Assembly: GCA_963669295.1 (NCBI GenBank)
Contig: OY769938.1
Span: 5,146,001 to 5,210,000, forward strand
DNA from: G963669295 sp963669295
Lineage (GTDB): Bacteria > Bacteroidota > Bacteroidia > Flavobacteriales_D > CALLUQ01
Direction: 5' to 3'
Length of the DNA stretch: 64,000 bases
The notes below the pieces were generated by a model that saw nothing but the letters and a program-made list of their open reading frames with translations, did not search any database and was not told where the DNA came from. This document shows, piece by piece, positions 25,209 through 34,480 of this stretch (position 1 is the first letter of the stretch; the number at the start of each line of letters is the position of its first letter). The translations under genes were made by a program, and so were the position numbers.

Positions 25209-25245
25209 AAAAGCGCGAAGTAGCTGTAGCCATCTTCGCGCTTTT
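25209..25245. terminator. Bidirectional-looking terminator
   Basis: AAAAGCGCGAAG pairs perfectly with CTTCGCGCTTTT around a 13-nt loop, just past the stop of the subtilase gene. Confidence 0.9.
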
Positions 25246-25263
25246 ACCATGCCTTTAATTCAA

Positions 25264-28200
25264 TTAATGCTTCACTACCCGCTGGTAAAATGGGGCTTTA
25301 CCCACACGCCCGTAAATGAGGTATACTCCATCGGCATAACCGCTTAAATCTACCTGCTCATAACGAGCTCCCGATGTTTTACTCAACGTTTTTTGAATCA
25401 ATACCTCGCCCAGGGGGTTAGCTACGGTATATTGTACTGTTTTTTCTTGCTGAGTAACAAATTGCAATGTAACCTGTCCACCCGTAGGATTAGGATATAC
25501 ATGGAAACGATCGTTGTTCCCCAATTCACCAACACTGGTTTGCACCGTATCGTTCAAGTTAATGTTATCGATGTACAGGTTGTTGCCATATCCATTGATG
25601 TTGACAAACTTAATGCGCACCAGGTTACCTACAAAGGCGCTTAAGTCTACCGTGTCGTTTCTCCAGTCGTCAAACGGAAACACTGGTTCCCATGAGCTGG
25701 TTACATCATTCGCCACCGTAGCCAGGTCTGTGCCTTCTTTAAAATAGCCAGTAGGCACATAGGTATCCCCACAATCGGTAGAGATATCGATGCGCAGTCC
25801 TTCTGAATACTGTTGACTGTAACGGGCATACGCCACATCAAAGGTCATTACAGCACTGCTTGCCGTGGTTAAATCAATAGGGCGCGTAATCAGCCCATCT
25901 TCAGCACCTACATTATCGTAGGTATAGTTTTCTACCCACGCTACCGTAGTTTGGAACCCATCGCTCCCCCAAATGTTTTGTCCTTCCTGCCAGGTAAAGG
26001 GTCCTCCCGGGTCTTCAATTAACCAACCTACTGGTGGGAAACTGTTTTCAAAGTCTTCCTCAAATGGCAGCGTAGAGCCGGCATCAATCTTTATAAATGT
26101 GGTTTGTGTTAACGTATCGCTACCATATTGGTTGGTAGCAATTAACGTAACATCGTAAGCACCAATGGCATTGAATTGTACCTGAGGGTGTTGCGAGTTG
26201 GCATTGGTTCCGCCTACATAGGTATACGTAGCAGGCGTAAAGTCCCACTCCCATTGTGTGGGCGAGTTAATGCTAAAGTCGGTAAAGACAACTGTTTTAT
26301 CAACACAGGTAAAGGTAGGGTCGGCTTCGAAGTCAGCAGTGGGTGGTGCCGTTGTTTCCCGTACCGATACATCATCGATCGAAACATCGCTGCGATAGCC
26401 CTGTCCTGTAATGCCGCGAAAGCGTAGTACTACAATGCTCCCGGCATAGGGCGAAAGGTTAGCCGTTGCCAACTGCCAACTGTTGCCTTGATCGCCTATA
26501 AGTGGTGAAGTAATGTCTAAATCCCATCCAGCATCGGTCAACGCATCAATATGTAATTCGCCCATTTCTATTCCACTCATGTGGTAACGAAATTCCAGTT
26601 GCGGTGTGATGGCAGTAGTAAGATCGATACAAGGTGTAAGCAGGTACGCTTCTTTATCGTTGCAACTGCCCGAAGCTTCCAGGTAAAGGTAGTTACCAGT
26701 AGCTGTACCAGGGTTGTAATCTTGTGAAGGGCCAGTTTGATTGGAAGGTGTATCTCCTTCATTGGTTCGCCAGTCTATATCGTCGTGTTGTAGGTTAATT
26801 TCATTTACCCAACTGTTGGGCACACCACAAGTGATGGCTTCGCAATCGGCATCGGTAGCACACAATGGAAATACTTCAAAGTCTTCTGTCCATGGTAAAG
26901 TAGCCATGATGCCTCCAATAACAATGATGTCGGCCACCAGGGTATCGTTGTAAGCATTGCCATCGCCTACCAGCCCAATCCAGGTGTTTAATGCATAACT
27001 TCCTGTGTTCGATAGGTCTGCCGGAGTAGTGAAAGTATAGGTGGCTGAGGCTCCTGGATTTAAGGTAGGGCCATAGGTTTCCATCACCACAGGGTTGTTG
27101 TTTAACTGGTAGTATACCGGCACGTTGCTGATAGGGGTTAAACTGTTGTTTTTCAAGGTGATCGATACATTCATCGTACCTAAATTCTGACAGGTACGAT
27201 AAGTACCTGATGTAGGATACATCAGAGTGTTTTCAGCATCAATGGGCAATGCGCAATTCCAGGTGCCTGGAATTTTGTTAATGGCATTGGCTCTACGGCC
27301 GATGGCATTGGTGGGGCCTAATGCTTTTACACTAAACCAGTGCTCATTCAATGGACTCAAGCCATATATGGTATGGCTGTTAGTGGTAGAAGTACCAATA
27401 GAGTCCATGTACATGGCACCCAACATGCTAATTTCATAGCCTATTGCATTGGGCACAGCATCCCATACTAAGCCTATAGAATCGGGACATGCCCAATCTA
27501 CTACAATGTTTTGAGGCACTTCAATAATGCTAAATGGTACTGCACTTTGTCCGTTAGCTCCACCACGCGATACGCGTATCAATGCTTCACCAGTTAGTGC
27601 GGTGGGTACCATCCACTCGTAAAAACGCAAGTCGCCATTGATGGTAGTTGTTTCTACCGTCCATGAGGCGCCATTATCAAGGGAGTACTCCAGGGTAAAA
27701 TCACCGGTATTGCCAAAAGCATCCCAGCGAACCAACTCCGTTTCTCCCGGCACCATGCCTTCTCCTCCTAAAGGATAGGTAACCAGAATATCGTCTTCCA
27801 CAAATTCGTATACCAGGTAATAAGTTTGTGGTCCTTGTGGTATAGCAAAGCCTTCTACATTCACGGTATAGGTACCAGCAGCAGGTGCATCAATGGTTAC
27901 TTGTTCCATGTTATTGAGGTCGTCTACCCCACGTACGGCATTGGCATCGAGGTTGGCCGGAACGGGGGTTGGATCAAGTACCCATGGGTTGAAGGTGACC
28001 AAACCGGGATCTACTACCTCCATGTTCAAATCGTTGACCAATGCTTTGGCTGCCATCGACGAGCCTTCTACATCCAGCCAGTATACCATAACACGCAGTT
28101 GCGCGGTATTGGCAGGCACGGTAATGGTGTGGCTGTTGCTTCCTCCCTGCCCTACAGCAGCAGACAGGTAGCGGTTGTCTTCTAGAATAGTTACCGCACG

Positions 28201-29691
28201 CAACGCATTTACCCTTCCCCATCCAAATTGGTAATCGGGACCGGGGTTACCAAGGTCTTCAGCCGAATTGAGTAAGCATGCTTTCAGCAGTGGTGTTTCG
28301 GGGTTGTTGCCCCCATTTAAATCGCGATAGGCCTGGTACAGCTGGGCGGTAATGCCTGCAATGCCTGGTGCGGCAGCAGAAGTTCCTCCTCCTACCTGGT
28401 AATCGTTTGGGCCGTCGGTAGACAACTGCCCTGCCCCATTGGCGCAAATGTCGGGTTTAATTCGTCCATCCATTGCCGGCCCTCTACTACTACTGTTTTC
28501 TAGCTCATCTCGATCGTTTAGGTTTCCACAGGCAATGACGTTTTTTCCAGCTTTATAGCCTCCTGTAATGTTGCCCCAGCCGGCTCCTGCACCATAACCA
28601 TGGTTTTGCGTTCCAGCATTTCCTGCTGAAAACACATGAATGAGTTGCGGGTTCTGGTGTACTTGTCCATCAATAAATTCGGTATCGGTGGTGTATTCAC
28701 CTCCCTGCCCCTGGCTGTAGGAGGTAGAGGTAATCACTACATCGAGGTTGTTGTAGTTTTGCACAGCATCAACCACCTGGGGGTAGTTGTTGATGGCGTA
28801 ATAATGCATATAAGCTCCGGTGGCCATGCCCCGCATAATAGGATTAAGGTTGCCCGCTCCAAAAAGAATGCCTGCAGTCATATCGCCATGGTTGCCATTG
28901 TTTGCTGTAGCATGTTGGGTAAGCCTGCCTTCGTAATCGATGTGAGGGCCAATGGTGCCATCGTCTGCCAATGCTACGGTTACTCCTGTGCCATCGTAAT
29001 GACGGCCTGCCCCATAATCGGTATTGATGGCATTGGATCGATGCATGCTGCGTCCTTCCGTATCGTCTTTTGTAGGCGGTGGTGGCACCGCTTCCATGTA
29101 TTGTACATACTGTAAGTTGGCAAGGGTTTTCATGTCTTCAATAGGCACTTGCACACGTACCTGGTGTGCCGCTGCATTGCTGTGCAGCACTTCATAGCCA
29201 TCGGCTTTGAACTTTGCTACCGCATCCTTTACATTTCGAAAGTATTTGACATTGAGTGCTATTTGATTGCCTTTTACTGCCCATTTCGGATAGGGTGCCT
29301 CTTGCAACGCTTTATGTGCTTTGAGTTCAAAGGCCATTGAATAAATGGTGGCATTGAAAGGAATACGTGCACGTACCGACCCATCCAATGTTTTCCAGTC
29401 AAAATTACTGGGAATGGCCGTAACGTATGCATTGTTGGGCACATACTCCAACAACAGGGCACCACTTTGCTCGAAAGAAGCACGCTCTTCAGCAATAGGA
29501 ATTTCATGGAATTGCAACAACCAGTAAGTATACCCATCTACGCCTTCTGAGAAAAAGTAAACGGTTTCTTGCATGTTTGCTCGTGGGGTGAAGTTGCCCA
29601 TCCCGGTGTTGAGCATTAGCTCATAATTTTGCTGCCCATAAGAAAGTGCAGCCAATAAGCTGACAACTAGCACACTGTAGAGTCTTTTCAT
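25264..29691 (-). CDS. Giant secreted S8 subtilase with PKD and type IX sorting domains
   Basis: 1,475 residues. Signal peptide (to about 20), a propeptide-like region, then an S8 peptidase (about 230-500) with catalytic D243 (ALADDGTIG), H268 (NGNHGD), oxyanion N358 (SAGN) and S438 (GGGTSAAAPG). After it come beta-sandwich modules, an FN3-like segment with NEHWFSVKA, a MAM/lectin-like module starting LPWTEDFE, a PKD domain (ADFEADPTF...QFNAIGAYDVTL), a second EDFE module, and a C-terminal 'VYPNPTGG...YQRVVKH' domain of the type IX secretion sorting kind. Exported and cell-surface attached or released, degrading proteins. Long stand-alone gene. Confidence 0.95.
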   Translation of the reverse strand: MKRLYSVLVVSLLAALSYGQQNYELMLNTGMGNFTPRANMQETVYFFSEGVDGYTYWLLQFHEIPIAEERASFEQSGALLLEYVPNNAYVTAIPSNFDWKTLDGSVRARIPFNATIYSMAFELKAHKALQEAPYPKWAVKGNQIALNVKYFRNVKDAVAKFKADGYEVLHSNAAAHQVRVQVPIEDMKTLANLQYVQYMEAVPPPPTKDDTEGRSMHRSNAINTDYGAGRHYDGTGVTVALADDGTIGPHIDYEGRLTQHATANNGNHGDMTAGILFGAGNLNPIMRGMATGAYMHYYAINNYPQVVDAVQNYNNLDVVITSTSYSQGQGGEYTTDTEFIDGQVHQNPQLIHVFSAGNAGTQNHGYGAGAGWGNITGGYKAGKNVIACGNLNDRDELENSSSRGPAMDGRIKPDICANGAGQLSTDGPNDYQVGGGTSAAAPGIAGITAQLYQAYRDLNGGNNPETPLLKACLLNSAEDLGNPGPDYQFGWGRVNALRAVTILEDNRYLSAAVGQGGSNSHTITVPANTAQLRVMVYWLDVEGSSMAAKALVNDLNMEVVDPGLVTFNPWVLDPTPVPANLDANAVRGVDDLNNMEQVTIDAPAAGTYTVNVEGFAIPQGPQTYYLVYEFVEDDILVTYPLGGEGMVPGETELVRWDAFGNTGDFTLEYSLDNGASWTVETTTINGDLRFYEWMVPTALTGEALIRVSRGGANGQSAVPFSIIEVPQNIVVDWACPDSIGLVWDAVPNAIGYEISMLGAMYMDSIGTSTTNSHTIYGLSPLNEHWFSVKALGPTNAIGRRANAINKIPGTWNCALPIDAENTLMYPTSGTYRTCQNLGTMNVSITLKNNSLTPISNVPVYYQLNNNPVVMETYGPTLNPGASATYTFTTPADLSNTGSYALNTWIGLVGDGNAYNDTLVADIIVIGGIMATLPWTEDFEVFPLCATDADCEAITCGVPNSWVNEINLQHDDIDWRTNEGDTPSNQTGPSQDYNPGTATGNYLYLEASGSCNDKEAYLLTPCIDLTTAITPQLEFRYHMSGIEMGELHIDALTDAGWDLDITSPLIGDQGNSWQLATANLSPYAGSIVVLRFRGITGQGYRSDVSIDDVSVRETTAPPTADFEADPTFTCVDKTVVFTDFSINSPTQWEWDFTPATYTYVGGTNANSQHPQVQFNAIGAYDVTLIATNQYGSDTLTQTTFIKIDAGSTLPFEEDFENSFPPVGWLIEDPGGPFTWQEGQNIWGSDGFQTTVAWVENYTYDNVGAEDGLITRPIDLTTASSAVMTFDVAYARYSQQYSEGLRIDISTDCGDTYVPTGYFKEGTDLATVANDVTSSWEPVFPFDDWRNDTVDLSAFVGNLVRIKFVNINGYGNNLYIDNINLNDTVQTSVGELGNNDRFHVYPNPTGGQVTLQFVTQQEKTVQYTVANPLGEVLIQKTLSKTSGARYEQVDLSGYADGVYLIYGRVGKAPFYQRVVKH

Positions 29692-29726
29692 ACTAATAAG
29701 AAATTGTTCGTTAAATACAACCCTTA

Positions 29727-29755
29727 AAAATAGCCAATTAATTCCAGCTATTTTG
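29727..29755 (-). terminator. AT-rich hairpin
   Basis: AAAATAGC pairs with GCTATTTT around a 12-nt loop, about 45 bp past the stop of the 29800 gene. Confidence 0.45.
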
Positions 29756-29799
29756 TCACGATGCCGCTAAAATGAAGCATAATCTTGGAGAGCAAATGC

Positions 29800-30108
29800 C
29801 TACGACAGAAACCGGCCAGCAATAAACCCGAAGATAAAATAAGCTGCAGCTGCCCTGAGCAACAACCAAAATACGCCCCATAAATTTGCTTTTAGTGCAT
29901 CGCCTTTTATAAACGAAATGAGCATGAATATCACTATGGGTAGGTTGAAGCAAATGATTAATAGGGTGGCAAATACCAATACGATTTCTGCTGCGTGCCC
30001 AGACGGGTGGGTGCCTCCCAACAACAGCACAAATGTAACTACTATTACCAACCAGCTTAGGTTGGCAACAATGGCAAATACCTTGCGGTAACTAAGGTTA
30101 TTGGACAT
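29800..30108 (-). CDS. Small three-helix membrane protein
   Basis: 102 residues from the ATG at 30108; hydrophobic segments at about 12-32, 43-65 and 78-98. Its start lies 11 bp inside the end of the DUF4157 gene, so the two are coupled. It could be an immunity or accessory protein for that gene's metallopeptidase domain, since a small membrane protein directly after a toxin-like protein is a common layout, but nothing in the sequence proves it. Confidence 0.65.
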   Translation of the reverse strand: MSNNLSYRKVFAIVANLSWLVIVVTFVLLLGGTHPSGHAAEIVLVFATLLIICFNLPIVIFMLISFIKGDALKANLWGVFWLLLRAAAAYFIFGFIAGRFLS

Positions 30109-31351
30109 CCTGCACAAAGTGAGCCCAGGAATCGGCGTTGATCAATTGGGTGATGGTCCAGCTATCGTCGTAACCATCTTCCCATTCGTAGTTGGTATCG
30201 AAGTTACAGCCATACTTATGCACCCATTCATGAATAATTACCCTCGAACGTTCTGAGGCACTTGAAGTAGAGAAGTATCGAGGACAAAGGCGAATGTCCA
30301 TAAAAGGCACACACCAGTACGCAATGGCCCTTGTGGTACCACTACACGACGATTTGCATTGATACCCAGCCATCCATGCCATCCCTCTGAGGTAAAGAAG
30401 GTTCGTCATGATCCAATAACCAAAGGCTCTGCTGGTAGCGCCATTAAAATGATCGTTCAATGCATCGTGTACTTTCGAAGGGTTTGTACCATCGTAGCTA
30501 GCCAATTTGGCAATGGCCACATTCAAGAAACTAAGTGCTCTACTTACATCACTGTTAATGGTAGAGTCTTCGGTACTACTACAACCGCTATACATCTGCA
30601 ATTCGGGCACCGGGCTACGCTGTACCCCTTCGGGTGCGCCCTGCTGAGCTCCACCGCCAACGGGTGTGGCGCCTTGTTGTACGGTATGGGTAAGTTCATG
30701 CACCAGCAGGTGTTTACCTTCGGCACTGTGCGGGTTGTACTTGCCTTCGTTGAAATAGATATCGCCACCATGGGTAAAAGCTTGCGCTCCCATTTGGCTG
30801 GTTAATTGTACCGCTTCGCTGTCGGTATGGATGTTTACTTCGCTTAAATTCGCTCCCATTTTTTGACCCAGCTCCGCTTGTGTTTCCTCAGATAGCTTGT
30901 GACCTGTTCCTTTTTTGCTGTTCAGCTTGCTCGAAATATCGTTACTGGCATAAGCAGCGCCATCTTTTTGTTGTTGTAAAGCAGGCTGCCGTTGCACCTT
31001 CTCTTCACAGTCGTCACATTTCATTTGCACCTTCTCATCTTCCTCCTCCATCATTTGTACCTTCTCATCTTCCTCAGGCATCATTTGTACTTTCTCGTCT
31101 TCCTCTGGCATCATTTGCACTTTGCCTTTTTCCTCTTCCTCCTTCATGCCCATCATTTGGAGTTCTGGCATGGCATCATTCGGCATCATTTGTACTCCGG
31201 GAGTCGACATGCCCATCACCCGGTTGGCCACGGCATCGGCTTGCTGTTCGTATTTATCATTGGGTTTTCCCACTTCCAACTTTGCTTGCACCTGTGGAGG
31301 CGTAGTAGTAAACTGGTGGGATCGAGATCGTTGTATTGGAGTTGCGTGCAT
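30098..31351 (-). CDS. DUF4157 protein with a second, aspzincin-like metallopeptidase domain
   Basis: 417 residues. The N-terminus has the eCIS-core/DUF4157 opening (PQVQAKLEVGKPNDKYEQQA, then VANRVMGM), a low-complexity part with three PEEDEKVQMM-type repeats (80-110) and a CDDC pair, then the DUF4157 core NIHTDSEAVQLTSQMGAQAF, GGDIYFNEG and H218-ELTH. DUF4157 proteins are associated with extracellular contractile injection systems and polymorphic toxins. The C-terminal third has its own zinc motif H374-EWVH378 followed by FDTNYE and NADSWAHF, the pattern of M35/aspzincin peptidases. No signal peptide. Likely a delivered or self-processing protease. Confidence 0.85.
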   Translation of the reverse strand: MHATPIQRSRSHQFTTTPPQVQAKLEVGKPNDKYEQQADAVANRVMGMSTPGVQMMPNDAMPELQMMGMKEEEEKGKVQMMPEEDEKVQMMPEEDEKVQMMEEEDEKVQMKCDDCEEKVQRQPALQQQKDGAAYASNDISSKLNSKKGTGHKLSEETQAELGQKMGANLSEVNIHTDSEAVQLTSQMGAQAFTHGGDIYFNEGKYNPHSAEGKHLLVHELTHTVQQGATPVGGGAQQGAPEGVQRSPVPELQMYSGCSSTEDSTINSDVSRALSFLNVAIAKLASYDGTNPSKVHDALNDHFNGATSRAFGYWIMTNLLYLRGMAWMAGYQCKSSCSGTTRAIAYWCVPFMDIRLCPRYFSTSSASERSRVIIHEWVHKYGCNFDTNYEWEDGYDDSWTITQLINADSWAHFVQDVQ

Positions 31352-31458
31352 GGTAGTGCTTTAGTGGTGTAACGTAAATTTACGGCACAACCATACACTT
31401 GTCAAGGTGTTGATTTACATACTTTTCAACAAGCAAAGGAGAAAGTAGCGGAAAACGG

Positions 31459-32688
31459 CTAAAAAATGGTTTTGAATACTTCAATCAAGCGATCTATTTC
31501 TTCAAAGGTATTGTAATGTACCATGCTTACCCTTACTACTCCGTTTTGTGCTTCCAGCCCCAACGATTCAATGAGTTTCTTGGCGTAGAAGTCGCCAAAG
31601 CGAATGCCAATGTTATGAGGATCTACCTTTAAGGTGATGGCATCACTCTTCCAGTCGTTTACCACAAAAGCGACAGTGGATACGCGTTGTTGCGCATTGC
31701 CATTGGGAATGCCTATGATGGTAATGTTGGGTTGTGCAGTAAGGTAATCCATTAATCGCTGGGTAAGCTTAGCTTCATGTGCTGTAAAAAGATCGAAGGC
31801 ATTTTCAATGCTTTCGCGCATGTTATTGCCTTTTACACCATGTGCCTCTGCCATGCGTTGTAGGTAATCTACAATGCCCATGGTGCTATACGATAGTTCG
31901 TAGTTAACTCCACCAGGTTGAAATTTGTAAGGTAAATCGTCGGCAGCAATAAAGTAATGATTAAGCCCGGGCATGTTGATTAAATGTGCCCTTTTGCCAT
32001 ACAACAGCCCCTGGTGAGGACCATACACTTTGTATAAGCTAAACACGTAAAAATCTACATCCAGGTCTTGTACATCAATGGCGCGATGTGGCGCATAGGC
32101 TACGCCATCTACACAAATTAAAGCCTGGTACTCGTGCACTACTTTTGCTATTGCTTTAATGGGGTTGATGGTACCCAGCACGTTGGAAGCATGAGTTAAT
32201 GCAACCAGCCTTGTTTTGTCGGTCATCAATGCCAGCAGGTCATCTATTTCCAGCTGCATGGTGCTGGGGTTCATGTTCCAAATTTTCACAACAAAGCCCT
32301 GCTTTTCTAAGTCGACCCAAGGGCTTACGTTGGCTTCATGATCGGTATTGGTAACGATGATTTCATCGCCCGGAGCAAATGTTTGCGACAAGCAAATGGA
32401 AAGGATGCGTAGTAGCATGGTTGCCGAAGCGCCTATCACTACCTCATCGGCATACTGCGCATTAACATAGGTGGCCATGGCTTCCCTTGCTTCGGTAACC
32501 CGCTGTTTTGCCAATTGCGATACTTGATAAGAGGCCCCGTGCTGTACATCTGAGGTAAGCAAGTATTCACTTATTCGGTCAGCAACAGCGCGCAAGGTTT
32601 GCGAACCTCCTGCATTATCTAAGAATACAAATCCATTAGACAATGAAGGGAATTCGTGGCGAACAAGAGTAGTGTTGAGGGTAGTCAT
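31459..32688 (-). CDS. PLP-dependent cysteine desulfurase-like protein (class V aminotransferase)
   Basis: 409 residues from the ATG at 32688; the frame upstream runs through a terminator. FPSLSNGFVFLDNAGGSQ, DVQHGASYQVSQ, the GASATMLLRILS and VTNTDHEANVSPW segments, CVDGVAYAPHRAIDVQDLDVD and the PLP-Lys region FYVFSLYKVYGPHQG show a fold-type I enzyme of the VC1184-like cysteine desulfurase-like group. It lacks the loop Cys context of SufS/IscS, so the true substrate is open. Single-gene unit. Confidence 0.88.
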   Translation of the reverse strand: MTTLNTTLVRHEFPSLSNGFVFLDNAGGSQTLRAVADRISEYLLTSDVQHGASYQVSQLAKQRVTEAREAMATYVNAQYADEVVIGASATMLLRILSICLSQTFAPGDEIIVTNTDHEANVSPWVDLEKQGFVVKIWNMNPSTMQLEIDDLLALMTDKTRLVALTHASNVLGTINPIKAIAKVVHEYQALICVDGVAYAPHRAIDVQDLDVDFYVFSLYKVYGPHQGLLYGKRAHLINMPGLNHYFIAADDLPYKFQPGGVNYELSYSTMGIVDYLQRMAEAHGVKGNNMRESIENAFDLFTAHEAKLTQRLMDYLTAQPNITIIGIPNGNAQQRVSTVAFVVNDWKSDAITLKVDPHNIGIRFGDFYAKKLIESLGLEAQNGVVRVSMVHYNTFEEIDRLIEVFKTIF

Positions 32689-32743
32689 AACATGCGTTTG
32701 CAACAAAACTAAAATTTCAAACAACAATAACAAAAGGGTAAAA

Positions 32744-32772
32744 AATAAGCCCCGAGATGTTCGGGGCTTATT
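32744..32772 (-). terminator. Rho-independent terminator
   Basis: AATAAGCCCCGA and TCGGGGCTTATT around GATGT, downstream of the 32796 gene. Confidence 0.88.
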
Positions 32773-32795
32773 CAATTCATTATATAATGTACTTG

Positions 32796-33335
32796 CTAGG
32801 TTCGTGCATCGGAGGCCTCGAAGTATTGCTCGATGGCCGATACTGTTGTAGATACAGCCTTTTGAATAGAATTAATGGCTTCTTGTACTGAGGCCGGATC
32901 TTCTTTAATGTTGATGCCCAATAAAATGAGCCCTACTTGTTGGCGGTAGCTATTAATGAGCAATGTTATTTGTCCCATCTCGCCCATCAGCTTTTGAATG
33001 CGACTGAATGGTTTCATTAAAAACAACATGGCCAAGTCAACAATACCCATCCCACCAGTAGTGAGCCCTTTACTGAAAGTATTCGAAACTTCTTTTCCAG
33101 CTTCGGCTTCTTGAAAAAAGATGACAGTGGATGAAATCATCAATGCCATGCCCAATAAGAATAAGAGGGTAGACATAACAATAAGTATCCAATAAGAATA
33201 GCTTAGTTTTTTTCGTAATTTTTGAACAGAAAGCGAGCCGTCTTTTCTTACTTTCTTAAGGTACCGGAGCAATTCTTCATTTTCTTCGTCAATTACTCCC
33301 TGGCTAATATTAATGGGTGTTGCGTTGGTAGACAT
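32796..33335 (-). CDS. Two-helix membrane protein with coiled-coil ends
   Basis: 179 residues: an acidic/helical N-terminus (EENEELLRYLKKVRK), a strong membrane segment at about 50-72 (WILIVMSTLLFLLGMALMISSTVIFF), a weaker one at about 95-108, and a helical C-terminus with regularly spaced hydrophobics. No family recognised. Located between the receiver-Crp regulator and the desulfurase-like gene in the same direction, with 86 bp before it, so it may have its own promoter. Confidence 0.6.
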   Translation of the reverse strand: MSTNATPINISQGVIDEENEELLRYLKKVRKDGSLSVQKLRKKLSYSYWILIVMSTLLFLLGMALMISSTVIFFQEAEAGKEVSNTFSKGLTTGGMGIVDLAMLFLMKPFSRIQKLMGEMGQITLLINSYRQQVGLILLGINIKEDPASVQEAINSIQKAVSTTVSAIEQYFEASDART

Positions 33336-33421
33336 GACCTTGGTTTTAGTGGTTCAACAATACTTTTCTTCTTGTTTTTTTGCAAACAGATGGTTGCTTA
33401 TACGGCAAGAAGCAGTAGAGG

Positions 33422-34480
33422 TTACCAATAGGTCATTTTTTCTAATTTTTGCAAATCAACAATGGTGATTTCACGGCCTTTAACACCAATAATTTCTTCT
33501 TCCTTAAAGTCGGATAACACCCTGATTACCGATTCGGTAGCCGTACCAACAATGCTGGCCAGATCATCGCGCGTTACGGCAATGCTAAATTGTTCTTCCT
33601 TATCGCTGTACTTTTTTTGCAACAGCAACAATGCATCTGCTACCCGTTGTCGCACCGAGCTATAGGCAAGGTTCAACAAGCGCTCTTCCTGTTCGAGTAT
33701 GTTGCCCGATAGCATTTTAATGAAACGATTGGCCACATCGCGGTTGGTGTAGAGCAACGAAAAGAAGTCTTGCTTAGGAATGAGGCATATTTCTGTTTCC
33801 TCCAGCGCTTCAGCTGTTTCATTGTACGCGGTATTTTGCAGCAGGGCCATGTACCCTAAAAATTGTCCTTCTTTGTATAAACCGGTAATGTACTCCTTGC
33901 CATCTTTGTTGGTTTTATACGTTTTCACCTTACCGCTGTTGATGAAGTACAAGTAGTTAGGATGGTTGCCTTCCATGAATATTGCTTGTTTCTTACGAAA
34001 CGTGTTTACTCTCCTATCTTCCGATAGTTTTTGCATTTCTTCCAACCCTTTTGCTTCACTAAAAAAGTCGTTCAACCCTTCTACATCGTTGTTAAAATCG
34101 GCTCTAAAGGTATCGCTGCGTTTCAGCCTGCTTTCAATGGCATCAAGCAACTCCATTTCATCAAAAGGCTTGGTGAGGTAGTCATCGGCACCAAGGTTCA
34201 TGCCTTTACGCATGTCGCTTTTCTCGGCCTTAGCGGTTAAGAAAATGAAAGGGATGCTTGATGTTTCAGGGTCTTTACTCAGCAAGTATAGTACCCCATA
34301 GCCGTCAAGTTCTGGCATCATAATGTCGCAAACAATAAGGTCGGGTTTTTCAGATTTGGCCTTATCAACCCCAATTTTACCATTTTCCGCGGTAAGCACA
34401 TCATAGTGTGCCAATTCAAGAATTTCAGCGGTGTTCTCACGAACATCTTCATTATCTTCAATCAGTAATATCGTTTTCAT
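33422..34480 (-). CDS. Receiver-Crp/Fnr fusion response regulator
   Basis: 352 residues. Receiver domain 1-120 with E8-D9, phospho-acceptor D52 (LIVCDIMMPELDG), T82 and K104 (YLTKPF). Then a cyclic-nucleotide-binding-like barrel (about 155-270: NTFRKKQAIFMEGNHPNYLYF, EGQFLGYMALLQN) and a Crp-type helix-turn-helix (about 290-350: TRDDLASIVGTATESVIRVLSDFKEEE). A phospho-controlled Crp/Fnr regulator is an uncommon fusion, known in Bacteroidota. Its ATG overlaps the stop of the kinase gene (ATGA). Two FNR-like boxes beside the divergent UspA genes are likely targets. Confidence 0.92.
   Translation of the reverse strand: MKTILLIEDNEDVRENTAEILELAHYDVLTAENGKIGVDKAKSEKPDLIVCDIMMPELDGYGVLYLLSKDPETSSIPFIFLTAKAEKSDMRKGMNLGADDYLTKPFDEMELLDAIESRLKRSDTFRADFNNDVEGLNDFFSEAKGLEEMQKLSEDRRVNTFRKKQAIFMEGNHPNYLYFINSGKVKTYKTNKDGKEYITGLYKEGQFLGYMALLQNTAYNETAEALEETEICLIPKQDFFSLLYTNRDVANRFIKMLSGNILEQEERLLNLAYSSVRQRVADALLLLQKKYSDKEEQFSIAVTRDDLASIVGTATESVIRVLSDFKEEEIIGVKGREITIVDLQKLEKMTYW

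Noticed and set aside
32689..32775. N-terminal hydrophobic extension of the desulfurase-like enzyme.
   Set aside because: The extension is translated from the terminator at 32744-32772 and a poly-A/T-rich leader; the ATG at 32688 gives the standard family start.
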